Of a DNA stretch of 64,000 nt, positions 15,782 through 25,040 are shown piece after piece. The first letter of the stretch is position 1; each line of letters starts with the position of its first letter. The stretch comes from CAYRHN01 sp964424115 (GTDB lineage Bacteria; Chloroflexota; Anaerolineae; Anaerolineales; Anaerolineaceae): positions 62,001-126,000 of the forward strand of contig CAYRHN010000010.1 of NCBI GenBank assembly GCA_964424115.1, in the 5' to 3' direction. Below the pieces are notes generated by a model. That model made no database searches. It was not told the DNA's origin and saw only the letters and a program-made list of their open reading frames with translations. A program made the position numbers and the translations under genes.

Positions 15782-18760
15782 TCAAACGGTCTGGTCTTTG
15801 ATCGCTTCTTCCAGGGCCTGATGAGCTGATTCATACGCGCCAGGCAGCTGGCGCAGGAGCGACTCGGCCGCCTCAAGCTCACCTCGCACTGCCATCGTTT
15901 CTACCTCGCGGGCGATGCCGGAAAGGGCGATCGCGCCAAAGGTGGCGCTGGAGGATTTTAAAGTATGCGCAGCTCGCCGCAACGCCAGGGCGTCTCCTTG
16001 TTGCAATGCCTGGCGCGCCTCTTCGATCAACCGTGGAGCATCATTGAAGTAGCTTTCCAAAAGGCTGGGTAACATCTGATCGGCGCGTTTGCCCAGCGTC
16101 TGGCGCAGGCGTTGGAATGCCTCGGAATCCAGCACGATTGGCCGGGATGCCGGGTTTTGCGCAGCACTGCCAGATCCTTCTTGCTCCGTCTGAGCTTGTT
16201 TTTGCGGATTGCATCGTTCAATAGCTGCCACCAACTCACGCACCTGGATTGGTTTCCCAATATAATCGTTCATTCCTGCTTGCAGGCAGATCTCCCGGTC
16301 GCCGCGCATGGCGTTGGCGGTCATGGCAATTATGCGGGGTTGGCGCTGGTCGGGAAATTCCTGGCGGATCCGCCGCGTGGCTTCCAATCCGTCCATTTCT
16401 GGCATTTGTACATCCATGAAGATGACATCGTAATCCTGGCGTTTTAGAGCGGCCAATACCTCCAATCCGTTGGCAGCCACATCGGTGCGATAACCCAGTC
16501 TTTCCAGCAGCAAGATGGCTAGCTTCTGATTGGTAGAGTTATCCTCCGCCAGCAGCAGCCGCAACGGGAGGCGCGTCCCCAGGCTTTCGTCGAAGGTGGG
16601 CGTTTCTCCTGGCGCTCCTTCGCTCTTATAAATTGGCTGGGAAGGTTGGTTTCCATGCTGGACAACCGAGAATACCTGCACCAGCGCATTATATAACTGG
16701 GAAGCTTTGATCGGCTTGGTCAGGAAGGCCAGAAATTCGACCGCCCGCGGATCGTCGATCTGCGAGCCGATCGAAGAGAGCATCACCATAGGCATCTGCT
16801 TGCCCGGTTCAGTCTGGCGAATGGCCTCTGCCAGGTCTAATCCATCCATCTCCGGCATGCTCATATCCAGGATCGCCAGATCAAAGGATTCGCCCGAGCG
16901 CAGTAGTTCCAACGCCTCAGAAGCGCTGGAGAGGGTAGTAACATGCATTCCCCAGGATTCGGTTTGTAGGCGCACGATTTGCAGGTTGGTCAGATTGTCG
17001 TCCACCACCAGCACGCGCCGGTCGCGCAGGTTCGGCTGGTCATGGCTTAAATAGATCGGATGGTACCCTCCGTCAGGCTGCGATTCTTCACCGCTCGCCT
17101 GGCAGCGGATGGTAAAGTGGAAAGTGGAACCTTTTCCGGCATCGCTTTCCACCCAGATCTTCCCGCCCATCATTTCCACCAGGCGGCGCGAGATGGCCAG
17201 CCCCAGGCCGGTTCCGCCGAACTTTCGCGTGGTAGAGGCATCCAACTGCGAGAACGATTGGAACAGCCGGTCCATCCGTTCGATGGGAATACCGATCCCG
17301 GTATCCTGCACGGCAAAGTGCAATTCATATTCGGGCAGTTCATTTGCCTGAGGTTCGTCCAGTAAAGTGGCGCTTAATTTCAAAACCACTTCGCCTTGCA
17401 GAGTAAATTTGACCGCGTTCGAGAGCAAGTTCAACAAGATCTGGCGCAGGCGCGTGGAATCGCTGGTCACATGCCCCGGCACGTGCGCATCGATCAGGTA
17501 TGCCAGGTCGAGCCTTTTTTCCGAAGCCCGTGGGGCGATCAAATCCAGGGTCGATTCCACCAGATCGCGCAGATCAAAGGATTCTTCTTCCAATTCCATT
17601 CGTCCGGCTTCGATCTTGGAGAAATCGAGGATGTCATTGATGATCGAAAGCAGGGTGTCGCCGCTGGAACGAATGGTTTCGGCAAAATCGCGCTGCTGGT
17701 TCGTTAATGAGGTGTCCATCAGTAAGCCGGTCATGCCGATGATCGCGTTCATGGGGGTGCGGATCTCGTGGCTCATATTTGCCAGGAATTCACTCTTGGC
17801 CCGATTAGCCGCTTCTGCGGCGATCAATGCCTCTTCAGCATCGTCACGGGCTACTTCCAGTTCGGTATTCTTTTTCTCCAGCTCAGCCGTGCGTTCGGCC
17901 ACCCGCGCGGCCAGGGTTTTTTCCGATTCTTGCAAAAGCTGCACTTCCTGTTCCCGCTGTTTTCTTTCGTTTTCGATCCTTTCGTGAACCAGTTGACGGA
18001 TCTCGTCCGACATTTGGTTGAACACGCGTGCCAGATCGCCCATTTCATCCTTGGATTTCAGGTTGATCTTGTGGCCCAGGTCTCCATTGGCTATTTGGAA
18101 GGCGCCGGATTGCAGGATCCGCAGCGGACGGTTGAAAACGAAGTAGGTGATCAACAGCGAAGAGCCGATCGCCAGCAGCAGCCCTCCCAACAGGAAGGGC
18201 ACATTTTGCTCCAGCGATTTTTCTTGCAAATAATCCCGCCCTTCAGCGTATACGTTGGCTTCCAACAGGCCGATCACCTCTCCGTGTTCATCGATGATCG
18301 GTCCGACAACGCCGTAGTAAGAGCCGAATTCATCCGAATAGGTCACAGTGTGAAGCTGTTTGTCTTGGTATACCGCCAGGTGTTCAGGAGTAATATGAAA
18401 GAAAGGATAACCGACGCCCATTCCCCCCGCATCGACCCAGTAATAATAGTAATTGCCTTCCTTGCGGAAAATTCCTGCCCAGGCCAGTCCGCCGCTGACC
18501 GCTGCCTGATTCAATTGGTCGCTGATCTCAAGATAGGCTGCGCTGTTTGCGTCTTCGGCAGTTTTGATCGTCTTAAGCGCGTCAATATCGATCCGGCTGG
18601 TCAAATTGCTGACCGTACGTTGCAGGCGCGCATTCAAGTCTTCCTGGTTGCGCTGGTTGGTATCGTGGAAAAGTTGAAAGGTGGAGAATATGGATACCGC
18701 GGTAATAATGACCGCCAGCGGCATGGCAATTTTGTAAAAGATCGGCACGCGAAGTTTCAT
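15782..18760 (-). CDS. Hybrid histidine kinase with sensor, HAMP, REC-REC-HPT
   Basis: The product has 992 residues. TM1 (10-32), an extracytoplasmic Cache-like sensor (33-185), TM2 (188-210), HAMP (208-262), a coiled coil, HisKA with H331 in SHEIRTPMNAI, HATPase_c (GTGLGLAISRRLVEMMGG), two REC domains (AILDMSMPEMDG and IFMDVQMPEMDG) and a C-terminal HPT domain (AHTLKSSSATFGA) follow in order. This is a full multistep phosphorelay ending in a phosphotransfer histidine, so an external response regulator must receive the phosphate. The start ATG at 18760 has GAGGTG upstream and overlaps the stop of the NHL lipoprotein gene (ATGA), suggesting coupled translation. Last gene of a four-gene operon. 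Confidence 0.92.
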   Translation of the reverse strand: MKLRVPIFYKIAMPLAVIITAVSIFSTFQLFHDTNQRNQEDLNARLQRTVSNLTSRIDIDALKTIKTAEDANSAAYLEISDQLNQAAVSGGLAWAGIFRKEGNYYYYWVDAGGMGVGYPFFHITPEHLAVYQDKQLHTVTYSDEFGSYYGVVGPIIDEHGEVIGLLEANVYAEGRDYLQEKSLEQNVPFLLGGLLLAIGSSLLITYFVFNRPLRILQSGAFQIANGDLGHKINLKSKDEMGDLARVFNQMSDEIRQLVHERIENERKQREQEVQLLQESEKTLAARVAERTAELEKKNTELEVARDDAEEALIAAEAANRAKSEFLANMSHEIRTPMNAIIGMTGLLMDTSLTNQQRDFAETIRSSGDTLLSIINDILDFSKIEAGRMELEEESFDLRDLVESTLDLIAPRASEKRLDLAYLIDAHVPGHVTSDSTRLRQILLNLLSNAVKFTLQGEVVLKLSATLLDEPQANELPEYELHFAVQDTGIGIPIERMDRLFQSFSQLDASTTRKFGGTGLGLAISRRLVEMMGGKIWVESDAGKGSTFHFTIRCQASGEESQPDGGYHPIYLSHDQPNLRDRRVLVVDDNLTNLQIVRLQTESWGMHVTTLSSASEALELLRSGESFDLAILDMSMPEMDGLDLAEAIRQTEPGKQMPMVMLSSIGSQIDDPRAVEFLAFLTKPIKASQLYNALVQVFSVVQHGNQPSQPIYKSEGAPGETPTFDESLGTRLPLRLLLAEDNSTNQKLAILLLERLGYRTDVAANGLEVLAALKRQDYDVIFMDVQMPEMDGLEATRRIRQEFPDQRQPRIIAMTANAMRGDREICLQAGMNDYIGKPIQVRELVAAIERCNPQKQAQTEQEGSGSAAQNPASRPIVLDSEAFQRLRQTLGKRADQMLPSLLESYFNDAPRLIEEARQALQQGDALALRRAAHTLKSSSATFGAIALSGIAREVETMAVRGELEAAESLLRQLPGAYESAHQALEEAIKDQTV

Positions 18761-19740
18761 GGTTGCACCTCGATGCGCTTCAGGAAGAGAGAGGCTTCGC
18801 CTTTTGTTCTTAGATTGGGAACAAATACCCAAACGCAATTATTGAGCGCATCCGCCACGTACAAGGTGCCGGACTGATCCAGGTTCATCCCCATTACTTG
18901 CCAGTCTTCCACGTTTGGAGCTCGGAAGGTGGAGATCAGGCTTCCATCGCTTGTGAAAACCTGGATACGCCGGTTGGCCAGATCACCGACATAGAGATAG
19001 CCGTTACGGTCATCTACCGCCAGGTTCTGCGGGAAGGAGAATTTTCCTTCTTCTCGCCCGTAGCCCCCCAGAGTCCAGTTGTACTTCAGGCTTGGAATGT
19101 TGTTGTCATCGAAGCTTATTCCAAATTGGAGAATATTATTGTTCAGAAAGTCGGAAAGATACAATAACATTCGCCCGTCATCCACCGCTACGTCGTTAAT
19201 GCTGGCCATGTTGAAATCGGGGTTGTCGTATCCTAAGAAGGTTCCCAGAAGTTCTCCCTGTCGTCCGAAGATCCGCAGCGCATCGGCGCCGTAATCCGCC
19301 ACGTATAAATGTCCTTGCCGGTCCACATCAATCCCGTAAGGACTATTTGTCCCTTCGTCCAGGGAGGTGTTGTAGGATTTGTTTCCCACCTCGCGCAACA
19401 GGCTGCCCTGGCTGGTGAATACTTTAATGCCGTCCATGGTGACTTTTCCTGTTCCCTGAACAATATTCGCGATATAGATATTACCGTCACCATCCAGAGC
19501 CATATCCCAACCGTAAAAGATCTGGTCGGCTGCGTCACCGAAACTGCCAAAACTCTCCAGCAATTTTCCGTCTGTGTTGAGATGAGCAATGCGGTAATTG
19601 CCGAAATCCATCACATATAAAGTCCCGTCCGGCGCCGGCGCCACTCCGTTCGGCCTGGATAGTGGCGCGACAGCACATCCTGCCGTGGTAAAGGTCAGCA
19701 ATAAGAGGATGGCGATGAGTTGGCAGGGGGATAGTTTCAT
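18757..19740 (-). CDS. NHL-repeat (beta-propeller) lipoprotein
   Basis: The product has 327 residues. A lipoprotein signal peptide ends in the lipobox TAGC (C22). The rest is a series of about six propeller blades recognisable by repeats such as P-x-G-x-LYV-x-D-x-x-N-x-R-I and LYVADYGADALRIF, LYVGDLANRRIQVF and LYVADALNNCVWVF. NHL propellers bind proteins or ligands at the cell surface. It lies between two hybrid kinases of the same operon and overlaps the second by four bases, so it is a good candidate accessory sensor for that kinase's external Cache-like domain; this is inference. The ATG at 19740 follows AGAGG at 7 nt. Confidence 0.88.
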   Translation of the reverse strand: MKLSPCQLIAILLLLTFTTAGCAVAPLSRPNGVAPAPDGTLYVMDFGNYRIAHLNTDGKLLESFGSFGDAADQIFYGWDMALDGDGNIYIANIVQGTGKVTMDGIKVFTSQGSLLREVGNKSYNTSLDEGTNSPYGIDVDRQGHLYVADYGADALRIFGRQGELLGTFLGYDNPDFNMASINDVAVDDGRMLLYLSDFLNNNILQFGISFDDNNIPSLKYNWTLGGYGREEGKFSFPQNLAVDDRNGYLYVGDLANRRIQVFTSDGSLISTFRAPNVEDWQVMGMNLDQSGTLYVADALNNCVWVFVPNLRTKGEASLFLKRIEVQP

Positions 19741-19787
19741 GGATAAACCTCTTGTATTTAACGAAAAAACGGGGCCTTCGGTTGCGC

Positions 19788-22700
19788 TTATGGTTGCTTT
19801 TCCAGGATTTCTTTCACTTTTGAAAATTCTTCGGCAATTTTTTCCAGCAATTCCCTGGCGCCCACCGTGCTGCCGTTGCGTGCCAGGGTTTCCAGTTCCA
19901 GACATAAATTTTGAAGCCGGTTGGCGCCAAAATTCGCCGCATTGGATTTCAATGTATGAGCAGACATACGCAGATGTTCCAGCGCATGATTGTTAAGGGC
20001 CTCTTCCGCCGCAGCTTGAAGGCGCGGCCCTTCTTGCAGGAAGGAGCGGATCAGGTTCGGCATCATTTCATCGGCTCGTTTGCCCAACATTTGGCGCAGG
20101 CGGTTGAAGGCCGACATATTCAACCCGGAAGGAACCTCGCTTTCGACTGCTGTTTCGTCAGGGGAGACCTGGTTGACGCCTCCTTTTGTCGGAGCAGCAG
20201 GTATCCTTGGCTCGCTGCGCGGCTTACCGGCTACCTTTTCAGCGCAGCGCATCAATGCGCTAGTCAACTCCCGCAGCTGGATTGGTTTGCTGATGTAATC
20301 ATCCATCCCCGCCGCCAGGCAGATCTCTCGGTCTCCATGCATGGCATTTGCGGTCATGGCGATGATATGCGGGCCCTTTTCGCCGGGAAATTCCGTCCGG
20401 ATGGCGCGCGTGGCTTCCAGACCGTCCATCTCCGGCATCTGGACATCCATCAGGATCACATCATAGACCTGCCGGTGCAGGGCTTGCAGAACCTCGATGC
20501 CATTGGCCGCAATGTCGGCGCGGTACCCCAGGCGTTCCAACAACAGGATCCCCAATTTTTGATTGGTCGAATTGTCTTCTGCCAGCAGAACGTGCAGCGG
20601 GTAGCGGCTGCCCATCTCGGCATCCTCTTCTGTGAACTGTTCTGCCCGCCTGCCGGTTTGTTTTCCACGGTAGAGTACGGGCCGCCCTTTACCGCTGAAG
20701 ACTTCTTCAAGGGTGTTGTACAATTGGGAGGCTTTGACTGGTTTGGAAAGAAACGCATTAAAAAGTTGGCGTTCTTGCATCACCTCGCTGACCGGGATGG
20801 AGGTCAACATGACCAGCGGCAGGTAATGCTCCCGGTGTTCCTCGCGGATCTGACGCGCCAGCATCACCCCGTCCATTTGCGGCATGCTCATATCCATGAT
20901 CACCAGGTCGAATTCTTTTTGTTCCAGGGCTTTCAATGCTTCTTCTCCAGAAGCGGATTCTTCCACCTGAATATCCCAGGATTGTAATTGCAAGGTCAGG
21001 ATTTGCCGGTTGGTGGAATTATCATCTACCACCAATACTTGCCTTCCTTCCAGGGTGGTTTGTTCGTCTTCCACGTATTCCTGGTCGGAGGTATCGGGAC
21101 TCTGGCATTGGATGGTGAAATAGAAAGAAGAGCCTTTTTTATACTCTGAATCCACCCAAATGCGCCCACCCATCATTTCCACCAGTTGCTTACTGATCGC
21201 CAATCCCAAACCGGTGCCCCCATACTTCCGGGTGGTCGATGCATCTACCTGGGAGAAGGACTGGAAGAGGCGCCCCATTTGAGATTGGGAGATGCCCACG
21301 CCCGTGTCGCGAACTGAGAAGAGCAATTCGTACCAGGGCTTGTCCAATCCTCCGCCAGGCGGGGGGGCAGGCAGTAGCGTAGCACTGACTGCCACACTGA
21401 TCTCGCCTTGTTCGGTGAATTTGACGGCATTGCTGAGCAAGTTGAGCAGCACCTGGCGCAATCGAGTGAAATCGCTGATGATCGCTGACGGCGTGTGTGC
21501 CTCGACCTGGATTAGCAGGTCCAGCTTCTTTTCGTGGGCTTTGTGCGCCACCAGGTCCAGGGCCGACTCGACACACTCGCGCAGGTCAAACGAACTTTCT
21601 TCCAAATCCATGCGTCCCGCTTCGATCTTTGAGAAATCGAGAATATCATTAATGATTGATAACAAAGCTTCACCGCTCGTGCGGATCGTGTCGATAAAAT
21701 CCGCCTGTTGGGCATTGAGCGGCGTATCCATCATCAGGCCGGTCATACCAATGATCGCATTCATCGGGGTGCGAATTTCATGGCTCATATTGGCCAGGAA
21801 TTCGCTTTTAGCCTGGTTGGCTGCTTCGGCAGCCTGGCGGGCGTGTTGCGCTTCATCTTCAGCACGCTTGCGTTCAATCAACTCCTGTTGGGCAGCCAGA
21901 TACAGGCGGGCTTTTTGCAGTGCAATAGATACCTGGTCTACCATGGTTTGCAGGATGGTGATATCTTGCTGGGTAAAGGCGTTGGAAGCGCGAGATTGAG
22001 CGGTCAGTGCGCCCAGCACCACATTCCCAACGATCATCGGGAAGGTGGCTTCCGAACGGGTTTCGGGGAGCAGGGGGTTGGCGAAACGAACGGGATCCTT
22101 TTCAGCAAGTTGGGCAATGCGCGGTTGGCGGTTGGCAATTGCCCAACCCACCATGGACTGTCCGCCAACTTCCAGCTTGTGGTTCATCTGCATCATGGTG
22201 CGGCCCACTTTTCCAGTGCCGTATTGCAGGGTCGCAAATTTATTTTCTTCATCGATCAGGAAAATACCCACAAAGAGCAGGTTAAAACGTTCGCGAATCA
22301 ATTCGGAGATCTCGATGATCAACTCATCTGGGTTTGAGATCGAGATAGCCGCCCGGCTGACCTCAGAGGCTGCCATCAACTGGCGTGCATACCGTTGGGT
22401 CTCATTGAACAGGCGTGCATTTTCCACAGCGCTGGCGATCTGCCCGGCAATTGTCTCTGCCAGGGCAATTTCTTCCTCTGTGAAAACGCGGTCCTTTTCA
22501 TCCAGGTCAATGCCAATCGTGCCGATGATCTCACCCCGCGCGCTCAAGGGCACCAAAAGCAGGCATTCAATATTCCGATTGCGCATGGTTTCTTGAACGC
22601 TGGTTGACATGGGATTGGTTTGCGGTTTGTTCACCAACAAGGCTTTGCCGGTTTCCAAAACATATTGCGTGGATGGATTGTTGGCGACAGGGATCACCAG

Positions 22701-25040
22701 GCCCACGTTGCTGGGTTCCTCCGGATCGAGCATGTGGTCCGCCACCAGGGTCAATTCCTGACGGTCCGGGCTGAGCAGCGCGATGCCGCTTGAACAGGCA
22801 TTGAAAATATTGACCAGCTCGCGTGAAGTGGCCTGCAGGGTATCCTGTAAATTCAACGTGGAGACCGACGAAGCCAAATGGTTTAAAGATGCCAATTCCT
22901 GGTTCCGCCGAAGAATCTCCCGCTCGAATCGTTTTTCCATGGTCACATTGCGTGCTACCAGGATCAACCCGGAACGGTCGAACAATACCGATGCAGTAAC
23001 CTTCAGGATTTGTTCATCGTAGGTTAAGTCGGCAGTGTGAACTCCGCCGCGTTCCCAAACATACTTAATGAAAGAACTTAGCGCAGGGAATTCTAAGACA
23101 TCCTCCAACCGGGCGCCGATCAATTGAGGCATTGAGCGGTCAAAGAGAGGTTGGATGCCCGGATTCAGCAATGCAATCCGGCCCTCTTGATCTACCACCA
23201 GCAGACCATCAGCGATGTTTTGCAGAATGATCTGCAGCCGGTCGCGTTCAGATTGCAGATCTATCGTACGCCGTTTTACCTCATCACTGAGCATCTGGCT
23301 TTGTTCTTCCAGTCGCTTGACCAGGTTCGCATTTTGCAGAACAATGGTGGCCTGATGCGCCAGGGTGTGCAAGGCGCGGATTTCTTCGCTGGTATAAGGC
23401 AGGCCGGATTGGCGCGGCCCCAGGCACCAGAGGCCAGTCAAATGATCCTCGGCAGCCAGGGCGATAATCAGCTCCGCCTCGTGGTCATCCATAAATCGGA
23501 TCGTTTCCTCCGATACCCAGGAGGGCGCCAGAGACCGCTGGAGAGTTTGCGTGTGGAGGTTGATCCAGCTTCGTTTTACATCTTTCATTTCCAGCTTGAG
23601 CGATTTATCTTGGACATCTTCAAGAACGTCGCCATTTTCATTTGTCAGCAACAGGGTGCTATTGGTAGAGTTAACTAATTTGGGGAGTTCAACATTTAAT
23701 AAACGGATCACGTCTTCAAATTTTTGGCTGCGGGCCAGGCGGTCGCTCATGTCGTTCAACATGGCGCTTGGGTTGACGCGCGATCGGTAGAAGAAGCGGT
23801 CAGTCAGCCTGGCTATTCTTCGCTGGAAGCGGATAAATACGTATGCGGCTAACAACGCCGAAATGAAAATGATCAGGTTGTTGTCGGCAGTACCTGTCTG
23901 GTTGATCATGAGCATGCTCAGGACTAGCATGCCGCCGAAGAAGATCACAGCCGAGGCTGCGGTGAGGATGAAATAGATCAAGCTTTGGTGGATCAGCATA
24001 TCGATATCAAATAACCGGTAGCGCACCACCGAGATTCCCAGGGTGACTGGAAAGATGATAATGAAGAAAGCAGAAATACCCATGTTGATGATCGGCTGCA
24101 AGCCCAATGCTTGCGGAATTCCGGTCAGGATCACATAAGGCAGCAAGCCGAAAGCGCTTCCCCAGGCCACCCATCGGATCTGGCTGCGCACAGTCGGATT
24201 GCGGTTAGTACGGTAGGTGTGAATGACGCTGATCACTCCCAGGACCAACATGGTCAAACCTAACAGGTAAATGGCTTGGGATGCCACGCTATAGAAGGTC
24301 AGGGCATTTTTAGCAACCGCCAGACCGATCAAGATTGCAATGGTTATCGGGATGAAGTGTATCCATGCCAGGTGCTTCTCTCGTCCCACCAACCACTGCT
24401 TGGGCACAGGAAAGATCAAAAACAGATGTAGAAAACTGCTGAAAGTAACGCTCATCCCCAGGAATTTGACCAGGTTGTCTGTCAATACCAGGACTGGATG
24501 AGTGATCACGCCTACATGGTTGTGCAATCCGATGCTTCCGATCAATCCAAGCGCGCATAAGTACAACAGGCGCGCTGCCCGGTCATATGGGCGCCGTGTC
24601 AGGATAAAACCGGTCACCAGGATCGAGATCCAAACCAGCAAGAAGATTCCTGCCCGTTGTAGGGGAATGCTCAGCAGTGGAAATGGATTGATCGTGACGG
24701 GCACATCCATTAATTCGCCGCCCCGCATTACCTTATAAATGATCACACTTCCGAATTCCCAATCTGGCGCTGGAGATCCTGCCAGCGCGCGTTCGATCCA
24801 TTGATTGATGCTTTTTCCATCAATTAAGATCACCTGGTCCCCGCGTTGCAGGGGGCTGAACCGGTCATAAACAGTGGTGATCGTGGTCCCACTGCTGGAA
24901 AGCTCGGACATGAGAGTGCCGTCCGAAGGGCCGCTGATCTGAGTCAAAAACGAAAAGGTGAAATACGCTACCGTTGCCACCGTGAGTGCCACCAGCACGG
25001 TGGTAGCTGGATTCTTTCTCAGTCCGCTAAGCCGTTTCAT
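19788..25040 (-). CDS. Giant hybrid histidine kinase with PDZ and multi-TM sensor
   Basis: The product has 1750 residues. TM1 (13-33) is followed by a PDZ-like domain (40-115, RGDQVILIDGKSINQW), eight or so TM helices (about 128-400), an IARLTDRFFYRS segment, a GAF domain (440-575), PAS (600-700), two more GAF domains (718-880 and 890-1050), HisKA (H1087), HATPase_c (1190-1315), REC (D1383), REC (D1532) and HPT (H1695). The TM-PDZ-multi-TM front resembles the Bacillus quorum-sensing kinase ComP, here attached to a relay-type hybrid kinase. Its ATG overlaps the stop of the upstream paralogous kinase (ATGA at 25037-25040). The ligand is unknown. Confidence 0.9.
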   Translation of the reverse strand: MKRLSGLRKNPATTVLVALTVATVAYFTFSFLTQISGPSDGTLMSELSSSGTTITTVYDRFSPLQRGDQVILIDGKSINQWIERALAGSPAPDWEFGSVIIYKVMRGGELMDVPVTINPFPLLSIPLQRAGIFLLVWISILVTGFILTRRPYDRAARLLYLCALGLIGSIGLHNHVGVITHPVLVLTDNLVKFLGMSVTFSSFLHLFLIFPVPKQWLVGREKHLAWIHFIPITIAILIGLAVAKNALTFYSVASQAIYLLGLTMLVLGVISVIHTYRTNRNPTVRSQIRWVAWGSAFGLLPYVILTGIPQALGLQPIINMGISAFFIIIFPVTLGISVVRYRLFDIDMLIHQSLIYFILTAASAVIFFGGMLVLSMLMINQTGTADNNLIIFISALLAAYVFIRFQRRIARLTDRFFYRSRVNPSAMLNDMSDRLARSQKFEDVIRLLNVELPKLVNSTNSTLLLTNENGDVLEDVQDKSLKLEMKDVKRSWINLHTQTLQRSLAPSWVSEETIRFMDDHEAELIIALAAEDHLTGLWCLGPRQSGLPYTSEEIRALHTLAHQATIVLQNANLVKRLEEQSQMLSDEVKRRTIDLQSERDRLQIILQNIADGLLVVDQEGRIALLNPGIQPLFDRSMPQLIGARLEDVLEFPALSSFIKYVWERGGVHTADLTYDEQILKVTASVLFDRSGLILVARNVTMEKRFEREILRRNQELASLNHLASSVSTLNLQDTLQATSRELVNIFNACSSGIALLSPDRQELTLVADHMLDPEEPSNVGLVIPVANNPSTQYVLETGKALLVNKPQTNPMSTSVQETMRNRNIECLLLVPLSARGEIIGTIGIDLDEKDRVFTEEEIALAETIAGQIASAVENARLFNETQRYARQLMAASEVSRAAISISNPDELIIEISELIRERFNLLFVGIFLIDEENKFATLQYGTGKVGRTMMQMNHKLEVGGQSMVGWAIANRQPRIAQLAEKDPVRFANPLLPETRSEATFPMIVGNVVLGALTAQSRASNAFTQQDITILQTMVDQVSIALQKARLYLAAQQELIERKRAEDEAQHARQAAEAANQAKSEFLANMSHEIRTPMNAIIGMTGLMMDTPLNAQQADFIDTIRTSGEALLSIINDILDFSKIEAGRMDLEESSFDLRECVESALDLVAHKAHEKKLDLLIQVEAHTPSAIISDFTRLRQVLLNLLSNAVKFTEQGEISVAVSATLLPAPPPGGGLDKPWYELLFSVRDTGVGISQSQMGRLFQSFSQVDASTTRKYGGTGLGLAISKQLVEMMGGRIWVDSEYKKGSSFYFTIQCQSPDTSDQEYVEDEQTTLEGRQVLVVDDNSTNRQILTLQLQSWDIQVEESASGEEALKALEQKEFDLVIMDMSMPQMDGVMLARQIREEHREHYLPLVMLTSIPVSEVMQERQLFNAFLSKPVKASQLYNTLEEVFSGKGRPVLYRGKQTGRRAEQFTEEDAEMGSRYPLHVLLAEDNSTNQKLGILLLERLGYRADIAANGIEVLQALHRQVYDVILMDVQMPEMDGLEATRAIRTEFPGEKGPHIIAMTANAMHGDREICLAAGMDDYISKPIQLRELTSALMRCAEKVAGKPRSEPRIPAAPTKGGVNQVSPDETAVESEVPSGLNMSAFNRLRQMLGKRADEMMPNLIRSFLQEGPRLQAAAEEALNNHALEHLRMSAHTLKSNAANFGANRLQNLCLELETLARNGSTVGARELLEKIAEEFSKVKEILEKQP

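Noticed and set aside
17768..18877. 369-codon + strand open frame opposite the third hybrid kinase
   Set aside because: Antisense of HAMP and sensor coding sequence; no independent evidence.
19911..20987. 358-codon + strand open frame opposite the 1750-residue kinase
   Set aside because: Antisense to REC and HPT domains; composition is shadow-like and there is no promoter or ribosome site.
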